Assembly (NCBI RefSeq): GCF_005869935.1
Contig: NZ_SZQF01000001.1
Span: 1 to 64,000, forward strand
Origin: Winogradskyella algicola
Lineage (GTDB): Bacteria; Bacteroidota; Bacteroidia; Flavobacteriales; Flavobacteriaceae
Length of the DNA stretch: 64,000 bases
Reading direction: 5' to 3'
Both the position numbers and the translations under genes were made by a program. Below, in pieces: positions 62,828 through 64,000 of the stretch (position 1 is its first letter; each line of letters starts with the position of its first letter). The notes beneath the pieces were generated by a model. It did no database searches. It worked only from the letters and a program-made list of their open reading frames with translations, and was not told the DNA's origin.

Positions 62828-64000
62828 ATGAGCAATCAAAACAACAAATCAGCTTTAGCAACCTTAGTCACCGTTTTCTTTTTTTGGGGATTTATTGCTG
62901 CATCCAACAGTGTATTTATTCCTTTTTGTAAAACGTATTTTAATATTGACCAGTTTCAGTCGCAGTTGGTAGATTTTGCCTTTTATGGTGCGTATTACAT
63001 CGGTGCTTTGTTATTATTTATTCTTTCTGGTTCTATCAAAAAAGATATTATGAATAGTTGGGGCTACAAAAACGGTATTATTTATGGGTTATTACTTTCA
63101 GCAGTTGGTGCTTTTGTAATGTATCCTGTAACTGCAGGTGCTGAACAAGGTCAAACAGGTGTATTTTATCTGGTGCTCATCGCGTATTTTATTGTGGCTT
63201 TAGGGTTCTCACTGCAACAAACCGCTGCCAACCCATTTGCTATTGCACTTGGTGACCCAAAAACGGGTTCACATCGCTTAAATTTAGCTGGTGGTATTAA
63301 TTCCTTCGGAACAACCATAGGTCCTGTTGTGGTAAGTTTAGTCATTTTTGGTTCTGCAAGTTGGAGCACTGATGAATTAGCATCTATGATTGCCAATAAT
63401 GAAATTACACTAATGACAGTACAACAACTTTATCTTGGTGTTGGAGGATTATTTTTAGCTGCAGCAGCATTATTCTACTTCTCAAAAAAATTACCAGCCT
63501 TAAAATCTGAAACCGCTTTTGAACCTGCTAATAAAGCCAGAAACCTACTCATTGTTTTAACCTTAGTTATTGTTGGATGTTTCGGTTATATTTTTAGCAC
63601 TTATTCTGGTAATACTGAAGCCACAGAAGACCTTGAACATATAAGATTAATGGTTTTATTCATTGCGCTTTTAGCTGTTATCGCAGCAGTTTTTGTTGCT
63701 AATTCTAGTGCAACTAAAAAACCTGAAGGTTGGGGAGCGATGAAATATCCACAACTGGTTTTGGGTATGCTAGCTATATTCACCTACGTAGGTGTAGAAG
63801 TTACTGTGGGTAGTAATCTTGGCGAACTATTGAAACAGGAGTTTGAAAACTCAGGTCTTAATGCCTTAGGCTTACCTGTTTTGAATGACTCTCAACTAGG
63901 TTCATACATCTCGTTATATTGGGGCGGATTAATGATTGGTCGTTGGGTTGGTGCTATTACGGTTTTTAATCCAAGTAAAGGTCTTAAAAAAGCCTTGCTT
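62828..64000 (+). CDS. Sugar MFS transporter, FucP/GlcP-like, 3' end cut by window edge
   Basis: The open frame gives 391 residues to the last base. It fits the FHS family of sugar:proton symporters (fucose, glucose/galactose or mannose): [27 protein letters not shown] in helix 1 (residues about 12-38), [17 protein letters not shown], a conserved [17 protein letters not shown] loop, [20 protein letters not shown], and [17 protein letters not shown] in the second half, ending inside the [18 protein letters not shown] helix. Ten helices are visible. Next to a GH92 mannosidase, uptake of mannose or a related hexose is plausible. ATG 62828 follows the repeat element by 34 nt; no -7 box is clear. 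Confidence 0.92.
   Translation, partial: MSNQNNKSALATLVTVFFFWGFIAASNSVFIPFCKTYFNIDQFQSQLVDFAFYGAYYIGALLLFILSGSIKKDIMNSWGYKNGIIYGLLLSAVGAFVMYPVTAGAEQGQTGVFYLVLIAYFIVALGFSLQQTAANPFAIALGDPKTGSHRLNLAGGINSFGTTIGPVVVSLVIFGSASWSTDELASMIANNEITLMTVQQLYLGVGGLFLAAAALFYFSKKLPALKSETAFEPANKARNLLIVLTLVIVGCFGYIFSTYSGNTEATEDLEHIRLMVLFIALLAVIAAVFVANSSATKKPEGWGAMKYPQLVLGMLAIFTYVGVEVTVGSNLGELLKQEFENSGLNALGLPVLNDSQLGSYISLYWGGLMIGRWVGAITVFNPSKGLKKALL

Overview
The window is a piece of a low-GC Bacteroidota chromosome, almost certainly a marine or gliding member of the Flavobacteriaceae (my guess is near Winogradskyella, Olleya or Lacinutrix; the genus is inference). The evidence is the type IX secretion translocon gene sprA next to a remB-like gene, a complete Alternative Complex III operon fused to cytochrome c oxidase genes, Bacteroidetes-type -7 boxes (TAnnTTTG, several with a TTG 20 nt upstream), lipoproteins with acidic residues after the lipid cysteine, and a secreted modular protein of the T9SS cargo type. 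Gene content is mostly core; I see no phage, CRISPR array, transposase or defence island.

Layout: 1-2386 holds the N-terminal 795 residues of a secreted CUB/PKD/choice-of-anchor-L protein. 2572-5846 holds a NifU-family protein, dodecin, an MscS channel, TsaB and a surface lipoprotein. 5895-13094 is a MacAB-TolC-like export locus with one ATPase, two permeases, two adaptors and one TolC. 13218-18522 is a respiratory assembly block (cyoE, two subunit III genes, subunit IV, then SCO, DUF420, a degenerate SCO-like protein and a small CxxC protein). 18617-31208 is the gliding and envelope block (RemB-like, two TonB, VanZ, GcvH, SprA, RuvA). 31280-35630 has malic enzyme, QueG and RuvB. 35699-47381 is one 11.7 kb operon, actABCDEF-coxB-ctaD, that would carry electrons from quinol to oxygen. 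47592-52511 has a SPOR protein and the rimP-nusA-infB operon. 52666-64000 has a universal stress protein, tRNA-Gln, a DUF2723 membrane protein, a polysaccharide deacetylase, a cysteine-free thioredoxin, a metallophosphoesterase, a GH92 mannosidase and the start of a sugar permease.

The genes form three working sets. ActA-F, CoxB, CtaD, the subunit III/IV genes, CyoE and the SCO cluster make and assemble the aerobic electron transport chain. SprA, the RemB-like protein, the TonB proteins and the large secreted protein belong to gliding, secretion and outer-membrane energization. GH92 and the permease form the start of a mannose-glycan use locus.

The least ordinary signals are regulatory or divergent: a terminator and an alternative hairpin packed into the 5' leader of rimP-nusA-infB; -7 boxes so close to ATG that several genes should be (nearly) leaderless; a terminator for mscS buried inside tsaB; a duplicated 3' end of tRNA-Gln with a dispersed-repeat fragment; thioredoxin-fold proteins without catalytic cysteines; and unusual appendages on respiratory subunits. 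Nothing here is a clearly new multi-gene system.
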